NCBI GenBank assembly: GCA_900543445.1
Contig: UQRC01000054.1
Span: 1-9,183, forward strand
DNA length: 9,183 bases
Origin: an uncultured Lachnobacterium sp.
GTDB taxonomy: Bacteria; Bacillota; Clostridia; Lachnospirales; Lachnospiraceae
Reading direction: 5' to 3'
Shown here: positions 5,894-9,183 of the stretch, piece by piece
How the letters are laid out: each line of letters starts with the position of its first letter
Position numbering within the stretch: the stretch's first letter is position 1
Translations under genes and position numbers: made by a program
Notes under the pieces: model-generated
What the model was told of the DNA's origin: nothing
Seen by the model: the letters and a program-made list of their open reading frames with translations, nothing else
The model's database searches: none

Positions 5894-8659
5894 ATGAGTG
5901 ATCCATTACCAAAGTTTACCAACCCAAACCCGGACGCACCGTTCCGGGAGCCGGTTGCACGTCTTGCCAAAGTCATTACGGACCGCATTCCGGTCGTATT
6001 AGGCAAGGAGAAAATTACCAAAGAATCGCCGGAGTACATCGGTCTTGCACCAATCTGTACCGACGAGCAGGCTGAGATTGCCATCAAGATGAAGAAGCGT
6101 GTGCCACGTACCATGGATGACATGATCAAGCTGACCGGCATGGACAGAGATTATCTTGAAAAGCAGCTCGCAGAGATGTCCAACAATGGTCTTATCGAGT
6201 ACAACTGGGAGAATCCGCAGCATGAGAAGCAGTGGGTACTTCCGATGTTCGTTCCGGGAAGTGCCGAGTTTACGAATATGAATAAGCAGGTGCTCGAGGA
6301 GCATCCGGAGATGGGACGCTTTTTTGAGAGAATGAGCCGTATCCCGCTCGAAAAAGTGACTCCGATGGTGCCACCAGGAGGCGCAGGAATCGGAATGCAT
6401 GTTATTCCGGTCGAGAAGGCAATTGAGATGGAGAACAAGTCTGTTTCCGTCGAGCATATCTCGCATTGGCTTGATAAATATGACGGAAAATATGCAGCAA
6501 GTCCGTGTTCATGCAGACAGTCCCGCAAGACATACGAAGAGGGATGCGGAGATGATCCGGAAGGCTGGTGTATCGCTGTGGGTGATATGGCAGACTATGT
6601 TGTTGAGACGAACAAGGGTGGTCGTTACATCACAAGAGAGGAAGCAATGGAGATCCTCAAGAAAGCCGAGGAGAACGGATTTGTTCACCAGATTACGAAC
6701 ATTGACGGTGAGGATAAGATTTTTGCCATCTGTAATTGTAATGTGAATGTGTGTTATGCGCTTCGTACTTCCCAGCTTTTCAACACACCGAATATGTCAA
6801 GATCGGCTTATGTTGCGCGTGTGACAACGGAGAACTGTGTGGCGTGCGGACGTTGCGTGGAATATTGTCCGGCTGGTGCAGTCAAGCTTGGTCAGAAGCT
6901 TTGCAAGAAGGATGGTTCTTCGGTTTCTTATCCGAAGATGCCGCTTCCGTCAGAGGTAAAATGGGGACCGCATATGTGGACCGAGGATTACCGCGACAAG
7001 AACCGCATCAACTGTTATGACACTGGTACAGCGCCTTGTAAGACCGCCTGCCCGGCGCATATTGCCGTACAGGGATACCTCAAGATGGCTGCGCAGGGAC
7101 GTTATCAGGATGCGCTTGCATTAATTAAGAAAAACAATCCGCTTCCGGCAGTGTGCGGACATATCTGTAACCGCCGCTGTGAGGACGCATGTACAAGAGG
7201 CACGATTGATCAGGCAATCGCAATCGATGAAGTAAAGAAGTTTATCGCGATGCAGGAGCTGAACAAAGAGACCAGATATATTCCAAAGAAAGTCATTCCG
7301 TCACTGGATGAGAATTTCTTCGATGAGAAAATTGCAATCATCGGTGGTGGCCCGGCAGGACTTTCCTGTGCGTTCTATCTTGCTGAGAGAGGCTATCATC
7401 CAACCATCTTCGAGAAGAATGAGCGTGCCGGTGGAATGCTTGTATATGGTATTCCTTCCTTCAAACTGGAGAAATCCGTTGTACAGGCAGAAATCGACAT
7501 CATCAAAGAGATGGGCGTTGAGATCAAGACCGGTGTGGAAGTCGGCAAGGATGTGACCATCGACGAACTGCGCAAGCAGGGCTATAAGGCCTTTTACGTG
7601 GCAATCGGTTGTCAGGGTGGCCGCAAGGCTGGCATTCCGGGCGAAGATGCTGCAAATGTTATGACCGCGGTTGAATTCTTACGCGAAGTCAATGCAAAGG
7701 AAAGCTTCCCAATCGAGGGCGATGTGGTTGTCATTGGCGGTGGTAATGTAGCCATCGATGTGGCAAGAGACAGTAAGCGTTGCGGTGATTCGAATGTATC
7801 GATGTACTGCCTGGAGTCACGTGAGACAATGCCTGCTTCGGTAGAGGAAATCGAAGAAGCAGAGAGCGAAGGCATTCAGGTCAACTGTGGCTGGGGTCCG
7901 AAGGAGATCCTGACGGAGGATGGCAAGGTGACAGGCATTGTCCTGAAAAAATGCGTTTCTGTTAAGGATGGCGAAGGAAGATTTAACCCAACCTACGATG
8001 AGAATGAGACGATTACGGTTGCCTGCAAGCATGTGTTCCTGTCTGTTGGACAGAGTATCGTATGGGGCGACCTGTTAGATGGTCAGAAGGTAGTGCTCGG
8101 ACGAGGCAACGGTGCAGTTGCAGATCCGCTCACCTATCAGACCGCGGAGCCGGACATCTTCGTAGGTGGAGATGTGTACACCGGACCGAAGTTCGCAATC
8201 GATGCAATCGCAGCCGGTAAGGAAGCGGCAATCAGCATCCACCGTTTTGTGCAGCCACATACGAGCCTTACGATTGGACGTAACCGTAACGACTTTATCG
8301 AACTTAACAAAGATGATATTTCGGTTGAACATTACGATAACAGCAGCCGACAGATCCCGGGACATGACAATTCTGTTGACAGGAAATCCTTCCGTGATGC
8401 GACCCTTGTATTTACCGAGGAGCAGGTGAAGGCGGAGACGGCAAGATGCCTTGGATGCGGAGCCTCTGTTGTGGATGTGAACCAGTGTCTTGGATGTGGT
8501 GTATGTACCACGAAGTGTGAATTTGACGCAATTCATCTCTATCGCGAGAACCCAGACTGCTCTACAATGCGAAAGAGTGAAGACAAGTTGAAGTACATTC
8601 TTCCGTACGGTGCAAAGCAGGCAATCAAGATTAAGTTCTCCCGCAAGAAGAAGGATTAA
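5894..8659 (+). CDS. Multi-FeS FAD-dependent NAD(P)H oxidoreductase with a GltD/NfnB-like core
   Basis: This 921-residue protein appears to be an electron-transfer hub. Residues 1-150 have a winged-helix look (MIKLTGMDRDYLEKQLAEM). A cysteine-rich domain follows with CSC (205, 207), C218, C226 and CNCNVNVC (280-287). A [4Fe-4S] ferredoxin motif lies at C315/C318/C321/C325. A GltD-type FeS domain spans about 374-433 and ends in CGHICNRRCEDAC. FAD binding is shown by IIGGGPAG (482-489) and NAD(P)H binding by VIGGGNVAIDVA (613-624). GGDVYTGPKFAIDAI (about 758-772) closes the flavin site. C-terminal FeS cysteines are C852/C855 and C865/C868/C871/C875. The core resembles glutamate synthase small subunit and NfnB. 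The start at 5894 has AGGGGG eight bases upstream; an in-frame ATG at 5861 lies within a hairpin and has a poor ribosome binding site. Its electron partner is inferred, not shown. It overlaps no gene and hypA follows after four bases. Confidence 0.88.
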   Translation: MSDPLPKFTNPNPDAPFREPVARLAKVITDRIPVVLGKEKITKESPEYIGLAPICTDEQAEIAIKMKKRVPRTMDDMIKLTGMDRDYLEKQLAEMSNNGLIEYNWENPQHEKQWVLPMFVPGSAEFTNMNKQVLEEHPEMGRFFERMSRIPLEKVTPMVPPGGAGIGMHVIPVEKAIEMENKSVSVEHISHWLDKYDGKYAASPCSCRQSRKTYEEGCGDDPEGWCIAVGDMADYVVETNKGGRYITREEAMEILKKAEENGFVHQITNIDGEDKIFAICNCNVNVCYALRTSQLFNTPNMSRSAYVARVTTENCVACGRCVEYCPAGAVKLGQKLCKKDGSSVSYPKMPLPSEVKWGPHMWTEDYRDKNRINCYDTGTAPCKTACPAHIAVQGYLKMAAQGRYQDALALIKKNNPLPAVCGHICNRRCEDACTRGTIDQAIAIDEVKKFIAMQELNKETRYIPKKVIPSLDENFFDEKIAIIGGGPAGLSCAFYLAERGYHPTIFEKNERAGGMLVYGIPSFKLEKSVVQAEIDIIKEMGVEIKTGVEVGKDVTIDELRKQGYKAFYVAIGCQGGRKAGIPGEDAANVMTAVEFLREVNAKESFPIEGDVVVIGGGNVAIDVARDSKRCGDSNVSMYCLESRETMPASVEEIEEAESEGIQVNCGWGPKEILTEDGKVTGIVLKKCVSVKDGEGRFNPTYDENETITVACKHVFLSVGQSIVWGDLLDGQKVVLGRGNGAVADPLTYQTAEPDIFVGGDVYTGPKFAIDAIAAGKEAAISIHRFVQPHTSLTIGRNRNDFIELNKDDISVEHYDNSSRQIPGHDNSVDRKSFRDATLVFTEEQVKAETARCLGCGASVVDVNQCLGCGVCTTKCEFDAIHLYRENPDCSTMRKSEDKLKYILPYGAKQAIKIKFSRKKKD

Positions 8660-8663
8660 GCCC

Positions 8664-9011
8664 ATGCATGAATTAGGAGTAGTATTTCATGTGATCCGGA
8701 TGGTGGAGGATGTCGCAAAAGAGAATTCTCTCACAGAGATCGCCTCGGTGACGCTGGAGATCGGAGAGGTGTCGGGAATTATCGAATCGTACCTGCAGAG
8801 CTGCTGGAAGTGGTCTGTCGAGAAAAAGTCGCAGATTATGCATGGGGCGAAGCTGTACGTGGAGACAATCCCTGCAATCACCTACTGTGAGGACTGCAAG
8901 CAGACATACGAAACGGTGCAATATGGTAAGATATGCCCGCGCTGCGGAAGCGAGCATACTTATCTGTTGCAGGGCAATGAATTTAACATCAAGGAAATTG
9001 AGGGTTGCTGA
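8664..9011 (+). CDS. hypA: HypA nickel metallochaperone
   Basis: This 115-residue protein begins with the diagnostic MHE, in which His2 and the N-terminal amine bind nickel. It has the HypA zinc site as two CxxC pairs (Cys75/Cys78 and Cys91/Cys94) and ends in the typical GNEFNIKEIE strand. In known systems it hands nickel to HypB or directly to the large subunit of [NiFe] hydrogenase, or to urease. The start at 8664 is chosen because only there does the protein begin with MHE; an upstream in-frame ATG at 8610 lies inside the flavoprotein gene. AAGGA within the end of the flavoprotein gene serves as the ribosome binding site, and the four-base gap suggests translational coupling. Its last stop base is the first base of the family A repeat. 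The client nickel enzyme is not in the window. Confidence 0.94.
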   Translation: MHELGVVFHVIRMVEDVAKENSLTEIASVTLEIGEVSGIIESYLQSCWKWSVEKKSQIMHGAKLYVETIPAITYCEDCKQTYETVQYGKICPRCGSEHTYLLQGNEFNIKEIEGC

Positions 9012-9127
9012 AATTCGGGTTTGCCGTGCTCAGATTAGATTCAAACGGACGATACCGGATATAAAATAATCTATGAAAATTATCAGTAATTTTGTCTATA
9101 ATCGACGGAAGTGGGATTTTCTATGAC
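9011..9127 (+). repeat. Right copy of the ~100-nt inverted element (family A) downstream of hypA
   Basis: The core 9011-9108 is the inverted counterpart of 35-132. It begins at the final base of the hypA stop codon. It contains a seven-base hairpin (AAAATTA 9076-9082, TAATTTT 9087-9093, loop TCAG) and TATAAT at 9097-9102, both at matching places in the left copy. In the left copy the hairpin keeps pairing through a U-G pair when read in the direction of the upstream gene. Beyond about 9127 to the window end I see no supported feature. Confidence 0.85.
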
Positions 9128-9183
9128 ATAAGATATTGGAAGCATGACACTATCCGTGACATACATTAATTTTCAGGAAAATC

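Noticed and set aside
6151..7875. Antisense and alternate-frame ORFs over the flavoprotein, hydrogenase and protease genes
   Set aside because: They overlap genes with clear family motifs, lack ribosome binding sites and show low-complexity or biased composition typical of shadow frames.

Overview
The window looks like a chromosomal segment from an anaerobic, low-to-mid GC Firmicute, most likely a gut Lachnospiraceae-type clostridium. The inference rests on a group-B-like [FeFe] hydrogenase, a clostridial Csp-like subtilase, strong GGAGG-type ribosome binding sites and hairpin-rich intergenic repeats. The genus cannot be fixed from the sequence alone.

Layout from left to right. Positions 14-132 hold a roughly 100-nt element that recurs in inverted orientation at the right edge (9011-9127). 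Next come three minus-strand genes. azlD (142-450) and azlC (538-1239) encode a two-component branched-chain amino acid exporter. The azlC start is preceded by a 238-nt leader containing three hairpins, and an extended -10 promoter (1484-1492) reads into it. The third is a large Csp-like serine protease (1598-3472). A short divergent spacer (3473-3576) separates it from a plus-strand cluster: a ferredoxin-[FeFe] hydrogenase fusion (3577-5025), a terminator-like hairpin overlapping a possible promoter, hypB (5129-5812), a 921-residue multi-FeS flavoprotein with a GltD/NfnB-like core (5894-8659), and hypA (8664-9011).

How the genes may work together. The hydrogenase carries all four cysteine ligands of the H-cluster and several FeS relay sites, so it should make or oxidise H2 with ferredoxin-like carriers. 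The flavoprotein has FAD and NAD(P)H sites plus several FeS sites, so it could move electrons between NAD(P)H and a ferredoxin or the hydrogenase. HypA and HypB are the nickel-delivery pair known from [NiFe] hydrogenase and urease maturation. They flank the flavoprotein tightly, yet no nickel enzyme is in the window and an [FeFe] hydrogenase does not need nickel. That mismatch is the main biological puzzle here.

The strongest non-coding signals are two. The first is the pair of inverted elements at the window edges, 98 nt each and about 89% identical, each starting right at the 3' end of a gene (azlD, hypA). The second is two paralogous hairpins in the azlCD leader that differ by compensatory base changes; their shared mismatch becomes a G-U pair only in the minus-strand RNA, which points to selection on an RNA fold.
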